16,476 nucleotides of DNA from Flavobacterium psychrophilum (GCA_945897545.1 CAMDGJ010000036.1:1-16476), one strand, 5' to 3'; positions 1 through 7,669 are shown, counted from the first letter of the stretch. Program-made: numbers and translations. Notes: generated by a model from the sequence alone, not told the origin.

Positions 1-1
1 C

Positions 2-172
2 AAAATTTTTAATTATCTCATTCAGAAACACGAGTTATCAGTAAAAAACACCTTATTCATAGATGATAAAAAAGAGAATACTGATGCCGCACTTTCGCTC
101 GGACTTCATATTTGGAATTTACAAGTAGGCCAGGAAGATGTGACCAACCTATTTGAAAAAGAAATACTTTAA
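2..172 (+). CDS. C-terminal fragment of a HAD-superfamily phosphatase
   Basis: This is an open frame entering from the left edge and ending at TAA 170-172, so only the last 56 residues are visible. The segment NTLFIDDKKENTDAALSLG followed by HIWNL has the pattern of HAD hydrolases: motif IV (hydrophobic residues then two aspartates that hold Mg2+), an Asn-x-x-x-Ala stretch and then a Leu-Gly. HAD subfamily IA enzymes are cytoplasmic phosphatases or dehalogenases, but the substrate cannot be told from this tail. It ends 12 bases before the next gene, so the two are probably co-transcribed. The nucleophile motif DxDx[TV] lies outside the window. Confidence 0.75.
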   Translation, partial: KIFNYLIQKHELSVKNTLFIDDKKENTDAALSLGLHIWNLQVGQEDVTNLFEKEIL

Positions 173-184
173 CCATTTCGCTTT

Positions 185-793
185 TTGGACTCTAAAGACA
201 CATACAAAACAATCGCATCTGCTTCGGATGAGATTCAATTTAAAGAAAAAAACAGCAAATTCTTTGGTTATTCCTTTCCCCTTCAAACTGAAGAAGCAGT
301 AAAACCCATCATTTATAGTTTACGTAAACAACATCCAAATGCCGGACATTTTTGTTATGCCTATCAAATTGGGACAAACACAATTGTTTACAGGGTAAAT
401 GATGATGGCGAACCAAGTAATGCAGCTGGAATGCCTATTTATGGTCAAATTCAATCTTTTGAAGTTACAAATATTTTAATTGTGGTTGTTCGGATTTTTG
501 GGGGTGTAAAATTAGGCGTTGGCGGATTAATTTCTGCATATAAAACCGCAGCACAATTAACATTGGAATCTTCTGACATAATCGAGAAAACAATAGACAT
601 CCATTATCTCATTTCATTCGATTATAAAAATATAAATAAAGTGATGCGGGTGATTAAAGAAAAAAATATTGTAATTGTATCTCAAAAAATGGAAATGAGT
701 TGCGAAATCGAGATTGTTACCCGAAAAAAAAATGCCAAAACGATATTTGACATTTTTAAATCTATGTTTGAAATTGAAATAAAAACATTTTGA
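185..793 (+). CDS. YigZ/IMPACT family protein
   Basis: A 202-residue protein of the YigZ/IMPACT (UPF0029) family, proteins thought to act in translation control or stress; the biochemical role is not settled. The N-terminal domain carries the family core: CYAYQIG near residues 57-63, YRVNDDGEPSNAAGMPIYGQI near 69-89, then RIFGGVKLGVGGLISAY near 103-119. The C-terminal part (about 135-200) fits the small ferredoxin-like domain of bacterial YigZ. No ATG lies between the upstream TAA (170) and the conserved DTYKTI segment, so the start must be TTG 185. It follows the HAD gene by 12 bases and is convergent with the thioesterase. It ends in TGA, showing that TGA is a normal stop here. Confidence 0.9.
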   Translation: MDSKDTYKTIASASDEIQFKEKNSKFFGYSFPLQTEEAVKPIIYSLRKQHPNAGHFCYAYQIGTNTIVYRVNDDGEPSNAAGMPIYGQIQSFEVTNILIVVVRIFGGVKLGVGGLISAYKTAAQLTLESSDIIEKTIDIHYLISFDYKNINKVMRVIKEKNIVIVSQKMEMSCEIEIVTRKKNAKTIFDIFKSMFEIEIKTF

Positions 794-848
794 TAAAATC
801 ACAAAAACGAATAGCTTTTTTGGTTAATTTTTACGAAAAATGATGACT

Positions 849-1253
849 TTATTCAATTCTATTCAAAAGTTCAAAAATATAGGTTGGCGGAGCAATAGGC
901 CTTCCCGTTTTTATATCTACAAAAACCAAAATTGAGTTGCCAGTTGTTAATAACTCACCACTCTCATTATACAATTCATAGTCAAATTCAATCTTAACAG
1001 TCGTCTGCTTTTTTAAGATAGTTTTCAACGTTAAAAGCTCGTCATATCGAGCCGGTTTCTTGTAATTCATTGTCAATGAAACCACAGGAAGCATTATTCC
1101 GTTTTCCTCCATCCATTTATATGAAACCCCTTTTTTTCTTAGCCATTCGACTCTTCCCACTTCAAAATATTGCGCATAATTACCGTGATAAACCACCCGC
1201 ATTTGGTCTGTTTCTGAATAGCGAACACGAAATTCAGTTTGATGATAATTCAT
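849..1253 (-). CDS. YbgC/FadM-type acyl-CoA thioesterase (hotdog fold)
   Basis: A 134-residue single-domain protein, the usual length for the 4-hydroxybenzoyl-CoA thioesterase/YbgC family, which hydrolyses acyl-CoA thioesters in the cytoplasm. The N-terminal signature RVRYSETDQMRVVYHGNYAQ (residues 9-28) holds the presumed catalytic Asp16 and the following Y-H-G-N-Y helix start; FEVGRVEWLR follows. The strand pairs MNYKKPARYDELL and KIEFDYELYN match the rest of the hotdog sheet. Residue 19 is Arg where I would expect Gly in the usual DQMG or DAGG motif; one base change explains it. The ATG start at 1253 faces away from dnaA, leaving a 177-base AT-rich divergent spacer. The physiological substrate is unknown. 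Confidence 0.88.
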   Translation of the reverse strand: MNYHQTEFRVRYSETDQMRVVYHGNYAQYFEVGRVEWLRKKGVSYKWMEENGIMLPVVSLTMNYKKPARYDELLTLKTILKKQTTVKIEFDYELYNESGELLTTGNSILVFVDIKTGRPIAPPTYIFELLNRIE

Positions 1254-1334
1254 TATTTTTTAATTAGATTTTTAATACTATATACAATAATTTTTTATAA
1301 AATTTACATACAAAATATTTTTTTTTAGAGAAAT

Positions 1335-1349
1335 TTATTCACATATTTG
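1335..1349 (+). promoter_or_regulatory. possible dnaA promoter element overlapping a DnaA-box-like site
   Basis: CATATTTG at 1342-1349 misses the flavobacterial -7 consensus TAnnTTTG by one base. It overlaps TTATTCACA at 1335-1343, one mismatch from the DnaA box TTATCCACA. A weaker TTATCTATA (two mismatches) starts near 1399. Autorepression of dnaA by DnaA would fit, but no -33 TTG is present at the right spacing and there is no cluster of boxes. The site is tentative. Confidence 0.3.
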
Positions 1350-1430
1350 CTACCCCGAAATATTACCACGAACTAACCTTTTTTTTATAAGATAAAACTT
1401 ATCTATAAAAGAATAAATTACCTTAATATA

Positions 1431-2858
1431 ATGAATAAAACTGCTCAATCCGTATGGGAAAACTGTCTGTCATTTATTAAAGACAACATTCAAGACCAAG
1501 CATACAAAACTTGGTTTGAACCAATTAAATCAGTTGAACTTACCGATAATGCATTGTATATTCAAGTCCCGAGTAAATTTTTCTACGAATGGTTAGAAGA
1601 GCACTATGTTAAATTATTAAAAGTTGCCTTGACTAAAGAACTTGGAAAAAACGCTAAGTTACTCTATAAAATTAAAATGGAGAATACTTACGGCAATAAA
1701 CAACCATTTACTGAACAATTACCTAGCGCAAATCGAGTTTCTGTAAAACCACAGGATGTTGACGCTCCTTATAAAAACCTGAATCCTGAATTAAGAAACC
1801 CTTTTGTAATTCCAGGAATTCGAAATTTAAAAATCGAATCACAACTTAACGCAAATTACAGTTTTGACAATTTTCTTGAAGGTGATTCTAATAGATTAGC
1901 CCGCTCAGCAGGTATGGCTGTGGCCAATAAACCTGGAGGAACCTCGTTTAATCCATTATTAATTTTTGGCGGTGTTGGTTTAGGAAAAACCCATTTGGCC
2001 CACTCAATTGGAGTTGAAATTAAAGACAAATATCCGGAGAAGACCGTTTTATACATTTCAGCGGAAATTTTTACCCAACAATATATTGACTCGGTAAAGA
2101 AAAACAATCGAAACGATTTTATCCATTTCTACCAACTTATCGATGTATTAATCATTGATGATGTTCAATTTCTTTCAGGAAAATCGGGAACTCAAGATGT
2201 ATTTTTTCATATTTTCAATTATTTACATCAGAACGGAAAACAGGTCATCTTGACTTCGGATAAGGCTCCTGTTGATATGCAAGATATAGAACAACGATTA
2301 TTGTCTCGTTTCAAATGGGGATTATCGGCAGAATTACACCAACCGGATTATGAAACTAGAATCTCCATCCTAAAAAATATTTTATACCGTGATGGGGTAG
2401 AAATTCCTGAAGAAATCATAGAATATGTAGCTCGAAACATCAAATCGAATGTTAGAGAACTTGAAGGGGCCATTATTTCATTGATTGCACAATCTTCTTT
2501 CAATAAAAAAGAAGTAACGCTGGAACTAGCTAAGAATGTGGTTGAAAAATTTGTTAAAAATGTAAAACGAGAAATTTCTATCGATTACATTCAAAAGATT
2601 GTTTCCGATTATTTCCAGTTGGATTTAGAAACCCTACAATCAAAAACCAGAAAGAGACATATCGTCCAAGCTCGTCAATTAGCCATGTTTTTTGCCAAAA
2701 AATTCACCAAAGCTTCTTTGGCAAACATTGGGTCCCAAATAGGAGATCGAGATCACGCTACTGTATTACATGCTTGTAAAACCGTTGACAATTTAGTTGC
2801 TACTGACAAACAATTTAAGAAATTTGTCGAAGACATCAACAAAAAATTAACGCTTTAA
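1431..2858 (+). CDS. dnaA: chromosomal replication initiator DnaA
   Basis: A 475-residue DnaA with all four domains. Domain I (about 1-85) begins QSVWENCLSFIKDNI and contains the AYKTWFEPI segment used for self- and helicase-loader contacts. A short linker (about 86-135) follows. The AAA+ domain III has Walker A GGVGLGKTH (180-188), Walker B LIIDDVQFL (240-248), sensor 1 near VILTSDK (272-278), the arginine-finger segment RLLSRF (289-294) and sensor 2 near NVRELEGA (340-347). Domain IV ends in the DNA-binding signature IGDRDHATVLHACK (437-450). It binds DnaA boxes and melts the origin. The ATG at 1431 gives the expected N-terminus. The phosphatase gene starts 7 bases after its stop. Confidence 0.98.
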   Translation: MNKTAQSVWENCLSFIKDNIQDQAYKTWFEPIKSVELTDNALYIQVPSKFFYEWLEEHYVKLLKVALTKELGKNAKLLYKIKMENTYGNKQPFTEQLPSANRVSVKPQDVDAPYKNLNPELRNPFVIPGIRNLKIESQLNANYSFDNFLEGDSNRLARSAGMAVANKPGGTSFNPLLIFGGVGLGKTHLAHSIGVEIKDKYPEKTVLYISAEIFTQQYIDSVKKNNRNDFIHFYQLIDVLIIDDVQFLSGKSGTQDVFFHIFNYLHQNGKQVILTSDKAPVDMQDIEQRLLSRFKWGLSAELHQPDYETRISILKNILYRDGVEIPEEIIEYVARNIKSNVRELEGAIISLIAQSSFNKKEVTLELAKNVVEKFVKNVKREISIDYIQKIVSDYFQLDLETLQSKTRKRHIVQARQLAMFFAKKFTKASLANIGSQIGDRDHATVLHACKTVDNLVATDKQFKKFVEDINKKLTL

Positions 2859-2865
2859 ACGCATT

Positions 2866-3333
2866 ATGCCCATAAAAATTTTAATGGTTTGTTTGGGCAA
2901 TATTTGTCGGTCCCCTTTGGCCGAAGGAATATTGGCGTCAAAGCTTCCAAAGGATAAATTCACTGTAGATTCTGCCGGAACGGGTTCATGGCACATTGGG
3001 CATAAACCTGATGAGCGTTCTATAGCTATTGCAAAAAAAAATAAACTAGATATTTCAAAACAAAAAGGGCGTCAATTCACAACAACTGATTTTGATTCTT
3101 TTGACTATATTTATGTTATGGATAACTCTAATTATTTAGATGTGGTAAAACTGGTTGATAATAAAGCCCAAACTGAAAAAGTTCAACTTATTTTGAATGA
3201 ATTATTTCCAAATGAAAATGTAGATGTTCCAGATCCATACTATGGTATACCTAATGGATTTGATTCGGTTTATAAAATGCTAGATGAAGCTTGTGATGTT
3301 TTAGCCAAGAAATTAATTAAGAAACACTGCTAA
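2866..3333 (+). CDS. low-molecular-weight protein tyrosine phosphatase
   Basis: A 155-residue cytoplasmic enzyme of the LMW-PTP family, which removes phosphate from protein tyrosines. The P-loop VCLGNICRSP (residues 8-17) contains the nucleophile Cys9 and Arg15 of the CX5R motif, and DPYYG near residues 123-127 supplies the general acid Asp123. DSAGTGSWHIGHKPDERS (35-52) is also typical. The length is normal for the family. It starts 7 bases after the dnaA stop, so transcription, and perhaps translation, is linked to dnaA. No kinase gene lies nearby to suggest a partner. A related arsenate reductase (ArsC) is possible in principle, but there are no arsenic genes around it. Confidence 0.93.
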   Translation: MPIKILMVCLGNICRSPLAEGILASKLPKDKFTVDSAGTGSWHIGHKPDERSIAIAKKNKLDISKQKGRQFTTTDFDSFDYIYVMDNSNYLDVVKLVDNKAQTEKVQLILNELFPNENVDVPDPYYGIPNGFDSVYKMLDEACDVLAKKLIKKHC

Positions 3334-3407
3334 ATTCTATATATTTAATTTTCATATTATAATTGAGCCTACCTCTTTTACCTAGTAAGAATAATAAAAC
3401 TCCATCA

Positions 3408-4130
3408 ATGAAACTAAATCCGCTCCTAGGAAAATTATATTTGATTCCAACCACTTTAGGAGAAGGTGATCCGATGGATGTTTTGCCGAAAACTGTAAAA
3501 AGAACTATCGATTTCATAGATGACTACATTGTGGAGAATGAAAAGACAGCTCGGAAATTCATAAAAAGCATACAGCCAGAGAAAGTTCAAGCTTCATTAA
3601 GATTAAGTTCTTTAAACAAGTTTACCGAAGCATCTGAACACACCAAAATGTTGCAACCCTGCTTAGAAGGAAAAAATGTTGGGTTAATGAGCGAAGCGGG
3701 TTGTCCAGGCGTTGCCGATCCTGGCGCTGTGATAGTAAAACTGGCTCACGAGAAAGGAATTCAAGTGATTCCGTTAGTTGGGCCATCTTCTATTTTATTA
3801 GCGATTATGGGCTCTGGAATGAACGGTCAAAGTTTTGCCTTTAACGGTTACCTCCCTATCGACAAAGCAGAAAAAAAGACTGCGTTAAAAAACTTGGAGA
3901 AATTATCTCAAGACAAAAATCAATCCCAACTTTTTATTGAAACTCCTTATAGAAACAATAAAATGCTCGAGGATATTATTCAAGCATTAAATCCATCGAC
4001 TTATATTTGTATTGCCACGGACATCACTTTACCTACAGAATTCATCAAAACAATGAGAGTATCAGATTGGAAAAAAATACAAGTTGATTTACACAATCGT
4101 CCTACTATTTTTATTATTCATAAAATGTAA
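3408..4130 (+). CDS. RsmI-like SAM-dependent methyltransferase (tetrapyrrole methylase fold)
   Basis: A 240-residue protein from the ATG at 3408. A TTG at 3363 would add 15 residues, but homologous N-termini begin near GKLYLIPTTLGE, so the ATG is preferred. Signature segments are LIPTTLGE near residues 12-19, the AdoMet-binding loop MSEAGCPGVADPGA (94-107), LVGPSS (123-128) and FNGYLPID (145-152). These match the fold of RsmI, which 2'-O-methylates C1402 of 16S rRNA. The protein is shorter than canonical RsmI and the motifs are altered (TTLG for TPIG, EAGCPG for DAGTPL), so the substrate is uncertain; rRNA is the likeliest. It is the last gene of the dnaA cluster and is followed by a hairpin. 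Confidence 0.85.
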   Translation: MKLNPLLGKLYLIPTTLGEGDPMDVLPKTVKRTIDFIDDYIVENEKTARKFIKSIQPEKVQASLRLSSLNKFTEASEHTKMLQPCLEGKNVGLMSEAGCPGVADPGAVIVKLAHEKGIQVIPLVGPSSILLAIMGSGMNGQSFAFNGYLPIDKAEKKTALKNLEKLSQDKNQSQLFIETPYRNNKMLEDIIQALNPSTYICIATDITLPTEFIKTMRVSDWKKIQVDLHNRPTIFIIHKM

Positions 4131-4134
4131 ACAT

Positions 4135-4159
4135 AAAAAAACCACGCCGAAAGCGTGGT
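4135..4159 (-). terminator. rho-independent terminator for the lysozyme-like gene, probably bidirectional
   Basis: A perfect 7-bp stem ACCACGC/GCGTGGT with loop CGAAA occupies 4141-4159. On the - strand it is followed by a run of Ts (A run 4135-4141 on the + strand), the classical form for the leftward gene ending at 4183. In the + direction only a weak T-rich tail follows, so it may also slow transcripts from the methyltransferase gene. Confidence 0.8.
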
Positions 4160-4182
4160 AATGAATTTTATATGAGCTTAAA

Positions 4183-4818
4183 TTATTGCACTGTTGCATT
4201 ACTATCGGCTAAAATTCCAGAAGTTTCATACCCTCCAAAATCCCTCATATAACTTCGTATCGAAGTTCCATAAGCGTCCTTAAAATAGCGATTGCCATTG
4301 TTTTTAAAAAACTTTTTAACTGAGCCTACTCCTCCAAGATGTGCAGCGGCCAATATACCAGATTCCGTAACTAAAATACCTGTAATAACCCGACCTTCAT
4401 ATTTCTGGATAACGTCTTGTAACTTTGATTTGTTTTTAGCCAGAAGAGCCACAAAAGCTTTTTCCTGCATTTTCGGACTGTTCAAAAACTGTCAGTTATC
4501 GTGAACACCAACTGTTTTCAATGTTTCCGAACCAAACTGGTATTTTCCCAAATATCCTAGTGAATTAATTTTTTTGTACTTGCCTTGAGATTCCTTAAAA
4601 GCAATTGCTTCTTTGTAACCAATAAAAAATTTACCAGTAAAAGGAACTTTCAAATTAGGATAATCTTTTTGTTTTTGAGATGGAAATAAGTAGTGGGTAC
4701 CATCATCATCATTTGTCAGAAACCAATGGTTGGAATCTATATCGAAAGGTTTAAAACTTGAGCTTAAAAAAGCAATAATAAGAGTCAAAATTGTATAAAA
4801 AGACCACTTCTTTATCAT
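4183..4818 (-). pseudogene. lysozyme/transglycosylase-like murein hydrolase split by an in-frame TGA
   Basis: One frame runs from ATG 4818 to TAA 4183 but is cut after residue 108 by TGA (complement of 4492-4494); both halves are in the same frame, so a single substitution explains it. The N-terminal half has a signal-like segment (about residues 4-22, ending FLSSSFKP), then YKEAIAFKESQGKYKKINSL and GYLGKYQFG. Glu76 in KESQGKY sits where lysozyme-fold hydrolases carry the catalytic Glu. The second half continues as LNSPKMQEKAFVALL, then TESGILAAAHLGGVGSVKKF and FGGYETSG. The intact product would be about 210 residues, exported to act on peptidoglycan, fitting its neighbours. As written, only a truncated 108-residue product would be made. 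The exact family is uncertain. Confidence 0.7.
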
Positions 4819-4864
4819 AAATTGTTTTTCTTCAAACGCTGTCCCGTATTGAAATTTCTACGCG

Positions 4865-4896
4865 CAAAGATACAATAAAAATCACAAACCTGACAA
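4865..4896 (-). promoter_or_regulatory. flavobacterial-type promoter for the lysozyme-like gene
   Basis: Read leftward, TTG (complement of 4894-4896), a 21-base spacer and TATCTTTG (complement of 4865-4872) match the TTG plus TAnnTTTG consensus well. The expected transcript start lies about 40 bases before the ATG at 4818. The gene can therefore be expressed separately from mltG and DUF2279 upstream. Confidence 0.65.
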
Positions 4897-4914
4897 TCAA
4901 GCTGTTAAACTTAT

Positions 4915-5829
4915 CTAAAAGTAAAAAGCATGAAACTTGAATCCGCTCTGAGGCGAGTACTCAATTGTTGGCGCTGGAATTTTCACTGTATTAAAAACCG
5001 AGAAAATAGTCTTCAAAAAGTGTGATTTTGTTTTGATTTTTGAGAAATCAACATCTAAACTGAGGTAAAATTGTCGAAATTTATCCGATTTTGGAGTCAA
5101 AATTGGCGCAGAATTATCGTCATTCCCGCTAATCATTCCTTCTGCTCCATAACCCAAGGCAACATTCAACCATTTAGGAATTTTTGAACCTTTAGAAAAA
5201 GAATAAATATTGGTAGAAAGCCAATACGTTTGACCATTGTAATCTTTAAGGATTTGTTCCTGAAATGTGCTTCCAAAAACATTAGGCCGAAAATTGGAAT
5301 ATTGTGTTTTATGATAGGAGAATTTTGGTATAATTCGTTGTTCTTTCCAAATTAATTCTTGTGAAACATACAATGTTGTTCCCGCAGCATTAGCTACAAC
5401 ATCTCCCATCGATGCTCCCCATTCTTCTGAAAATCCATCCATAACCTCAACGGCCGTCAGGAATACAAATCCGAAACTTGATCCATAAATTAGTTGATTT
5501 TTTTTATTGGTTCCGCTCCAATTCAAGGCTTCTGCACCAAATCTCCCAATGTGATACGAAGAATAAAGATGTCCCACTTTATCCATTTGCAACCACTCGG
5601 AATTGTCATTTATAAAATGAAAATCGGATTTCGGATAATCAGCATACCAAAATTGGTTCAAACCAATCAAAGCTCCTGATGCCAATAAGGCTTCAGAAAT
5701 AAAAACTGAGTTTTGTCTTTTCTTGTTTAAAGAATCAGATGGTTTTAAGAAATTATCAAAGGGAATTTGCGCCAAAATATTTTGGAACACCAACAAGAAC
5801 AAAAAACAAAATTGACTTTTGTATTTCAA
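4915..5829 (-). CDS. DUF2279 (YfiM-like) envelope protein
   Basis: A 304-residue protein of unknown function. The N-terminus is a signal peptide with a hydrophobic core (about residues 8-18) and probable cleavage near ILA-Q (about 20). The family core is DKVGHLYSSYHIGRFGAEAL (about 82-101), then SSFGFVFLTAVEVMDGFSEEWGASMGDVVANAAGT (about 117-151), a Gly- and Ala-rich membrane-associated region. The C-terminal half contains alternating hydrophobic stretches that could be beta strands in the outer membrane or periplasm. Translation starts at TTG 5829, two bases after the mltG stop, so the genes are coupled. Position suggests an envelope role; none is proven. Confidence 0.8.
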   Translation of the reverse strand: MKYKSQFCFLFLLVFQNILAQIPFDNFLKPSDSLNKKRQNSVFISEALLASGALIGLNQFWYADYPKSDFHFINDNSEWLQMDKVGHLYSSYHIGRFGAEALNWSGTNKKNQLIYGSSFGFVFLTAVEVMDGFSEEWGASMGDVVANAAGTTLYVSQELIWKEQRIIPKFSYHKTQYSNFRPNVFGSTFQEQILKDYNGQTYWLSTNIYSFSKGSKIPKWLNVALGYGAEGMISGNDDNSAPILTPKSDKFRQFYLSLDVDFSKIKTKSHFLKTIFSVFNTVKIPAPTIEYSPQSGFKFHAFYF

Positions 5830-5831
5830 AA

Positions 5832-6872
5832 CTATCTTATTACTCCTTGACTGTTAATCCAATCCGAATATTTCTTGGCATTTTTATTATGCTCTGGCAA
5901 AGTTGCGGCAAATTCGTGATACCCAAAACGATCCACACTAGCACAGAAATAAATGAAATCGTTTTTCTCAGGATTTAAAACTGCTTCTAAAGCTGTGATG
6001 TCAGGCATTGCAATAGGTCCAGGAGGAAGACCAATTATTTTATAGGTATTATATGGAGAGTTCAAAAATAAGTCGTTATAAAACACTCTTTTGATTACTT
6101 GATTAAAATCATTGTCTTTCTTTTTTATGGCAAAAATTACAGTAGGATCCGCTTGAAGTGGCATTTCTAGCTTCATCCTATTCAAATAAACGCCGGCAAT
6201 CCTAGGTCTTTCATCTTTTTTTACGGATTCTTTATGTACTATCGAAGCTAAAATCGTTGCTTCTATTGGAGTTAATCCTTGTTTTGCCGCTTTATCGGTT
6301 CGTTCCTTGTTCCAAAAATTTCGATATTCCTTGATCATTTTATCGCGAAATTTTGCAGCAGAAATATTCCAATACACTTCATACGTATTCGGAATAAAAA
6401 CAACTAAAACATTTTCATCGGTAAAACCATTTTCTTTTAGAAAAATTGAATCCTTAAAAGTATTCAATAGTAACAAACTATCGGGTTCAATTTGGGAGCC
6501 GACTCTTCCAGCAAAATTCTCCAATCGTTCTTGATTGTTGAAAGCCAATTTCACGGGAACATTACTTCGCAAGGATTTGACCAAATCATAACTGTTCATT
6601 CCTTTGGTGAATAAAAAGCGTCCCGGTTTAACATTTTCGGGATAACTTCTTTTGTCTGCCACCATTTCAAAACGACTCATATTATCAATATAAGGTTCTA
6701 TTATTTTTTTGACCTCTTCATATGTAGCATCGGTTGGCACATAAACATATAATTCGCTTTGAGTAAATTTTGTGTTTTTCGAGAAAACTTGGTTCACCAG
6801 AATAAATCCGTAAATCAGCAATGCTGACATTAAACCTACAGAACCTATTGTTATTATTTTCTTTGTATTCAA
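5832..6872 (-). CDS. mltG: endolytic murein transglycosylase MltG (YceG-like)
   Basis: A 346-residue inner-membrane enzyme that cleaves nascent glycan strands and sets their length. An N-terminal membrane segment spans about residues 7-27. A LysM-like region follows (YVPTDATYEEVKKIIEP, about 44-60). The catalytic domain contains LASIVHKESVKKDERPRIAG (208-227) with catalytic Glu215, then VYLNRMKLEMPLQADPT (228-244), SPYNTYKIIGLPPGPIAMP (272-290) and the C-terminal FCASVDRFGYHEFAATLPEHN. The length is normal. No ATG is available, so TTG 6872 is the start; MNTKKI plus the hydrophobic segment supports it. It belongs to the leftward run with dapF and GNAT, with a palindromic repeat in the 5' spacer. 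Confidence 0.95.
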   Translation of the reverse strand: MNTKKIITIGSVGLMSALLIYGFILVNQVFSKNTKFTQSELYVYVPTDATYEEVKKIIEPYIDNMSRFEMVADKRSYPENVKPGRFLFTKGMNSYDLVKSLRSNVPVKLAFNNQERLENFAGRVGSQIEPDSLLLLNTFKDSIFLKENGFTDENVLVVFIPNTYEVYWNISAAKFRDKMIKEYRNFWNKERTDKAAKQGLTPIEATILASIVHKESVKKDERPRIAGVYLNRMKLEMPLQADPTVIFAIKKKDNDFNQVIKRVFYNDLFLNSPYNTYKIIGLPPGPIAMPDITALEAVLNPEKNDFIYFCASVDRFGYHEFAATLPEHNKNAKKYSDWINSQGVIR

Positions 6873-6937
6873 AGTAAAAATTTTAAAATTTATAATTAAT
6901 TAATTGAATATCCGCTAGCAGACAAACTTGTTTTTTT

Positions 6938-7015
6938 ACCGCAGATTGCACAGATTAGCACAGATTTATTAAATGTATAAAAAATATTTTGCATTTTAAT
7001 CTGCGAATCTGCGGT
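6938..7015. repeat. dispersed palindromic repeat, copy 1
   Basis: The left arm at 6938-6956 (ACCGCAGATTGCACAGATT) is complementary to the right arm at 6998-7015 (AATCTGCGAATCTGCGGT) with small mismatches; the loop is about 41 AT-rich bases. It lies between the GNAT stop (the right arm shares its last base with the stop codon) and the mltG start. Copies 2 and 3 at 10556-10614 and 15431-15510 have the same two-part arm. In RNA it could form a strong hairpin within the dapF-mltG transcript. Confidence 0.8.
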
Positions 7016-7548
7016 CAAATATTTTTTGATATTAATTGAAAAATAGCCTCGTCTTTATAAACGCCATTGACTAAGGTCCAATCTTTTTTTATGCCTATTT
7101 TTTGAAATCCAAATTTAGTAAAAAGAGCTATACTTGCCGCATTTTCTGTACCAATATTTGCATACAATTGATGCAAATTAAGATGATGAAAAGAATATCG
7201 AATTAATAGCTCCAATGCTTCGGAACCAATATTCTGTTTTCTATTTTCATTTCCTTGAATCACAATTCCTATTCCAGCCCTATTATTCTTCGGGTCAAAA
7301 TCAAACAAATCAATTAATCCTAAAGCTGGAAAATCCTGATCCTGACAAATTGCCAATCGCAATTGCTTGGCTTCATAAATATCCTGTTGGGCATTTTCCA
7401 GATATTGCTTAACTAAAAATCGGCTATATGGCGTTTGCGTATTGCTTACTTCCCAAATGCTTTGATCGTTTTCCATAGCGTAAACAAACTCCAAATCGTT
7501 GGGTTCGAGTGCTCGGATGTAAATATTTTCGCCTTTTAGTGTGATCAT
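7015..7548 (-). CDS. GNAT-family N-acetyltransferase
   Basis: A 177-residue cytoplasmic acetyltransferase using acetyl-CoA. The N-terminus (LKGENIYIRALEPNDLEFVY) is that of the RimJ/SpeG-like subgroup. Motif A lies about residues 94-112: GIVIQGNENRKQNIGSEAL, with the Q-x-x-G-x-x-A loop that binds the pyrophosphate. Motif B follows as ENAASIALFTKFGFQKIG (135-152), preceded by LHQLYANIG. The substrate is unknown; polyamines, protein N-termini or small molecules are all possible. The ATG at 7548 is the natural start. A 14-bp tandem repeat begins 4 bases upstream of it and may affect translation or transcription. It is transcribed with mltG downstream. Confidence 0.9.
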   Translation of the reverse strand: MITLKGENIYIRALEPNDLEFVYAMENDQSIWEVSNTQTPYSRFLVKQYLENAQQDIYEAKQLRLAICQDQDFPALGLIDLFDFDPKNNRAGIGIVIQGNENRKQNIGSEALELLIRYSFHHLNLHQLYANIGTENAASIALFTKFGFQKIGIKKDWTLVNGVYKDEAIFQLISKNI

Positions 7549-7551
7549 TTG

Positions 7552-7614
7552 GGAAGTTGGAGGTTAGAAGTTAGAGGTCAGAAGTTAGAGGTCAGAAGTT
7601 AGAGGTCAGAAGTT
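7552..7614. repeat. 14-bp tandem repeat upstream of the GNAT gene
   Basis: Unit AGAAGTTAGAGGTC occurs exactly at 7566-7579, 7580-7593 and 7594-7607, with a half copy at 7608-7614 and a degenerate copy (three mismatches) at 7552-7565, giving about 4.5 copies. It fills the leader immediately before the GNAT start codon on the - strand. Exact identity of the inner units suggests recent copy-number change. Confidence 0.95.
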
Positions 7615-7624
7615 ATTAATCAAT

Positions 7625-7669
7625 TTAAATTTCTATTACTCCTTTAAAAAAAAATTCTGTAGAACATTT
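7625..7669 (-). pseudogene. remnant second copy of the dapF 3' end
   Basis: Read leftward this stretch encodes K-C-S-T-E-F-F-F-K-G-V-I-E-I-stop. The end of the intact dapF reads K-G-P-A-E-F-V-F-K-G-V-I-E-I-stop. Ten of 14 residues and the stop agree, in register; 35 of 45 bases match and four codons differ silently (GAG/GAA, ATT/ATA, GTG/GTA, AAG/AAA). Similarity stops upstream where the ORF6N coding region ends. This is best read as the tail of a diverged dapF allele, separated from dapF by the ORF6N gene. Confidence 0.75.

Noticed and set aside
794..848. Terminator between the YigZ and thioesterase genes
   Set aside because: T-rich and A-rich runs are present, but I found no convincing stem.
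1254..1430. Replication origin next to dnaA
   Set aside because: Only one near-match and one weak match to a DnaA box are present, with no cluster, so an origin is not supported.
3363..3407. TTG start for the methyltransferase
   Set aside because: The added 15 residues are unlike the family; the ATG at 3408 lies just before the conserved N-terminal strand.
4492..4494. Selenocysteine or reassigned TGA
   Set aside because: TGA serves as an ordinary stop in other genes here, and no selenocysteine machinery or insertion element can be identified in the window.
7552..7614. CRISPR array
   Set aside because: The 14-bp units are directly adjacent with no spacers, and no cas genes are nearby.
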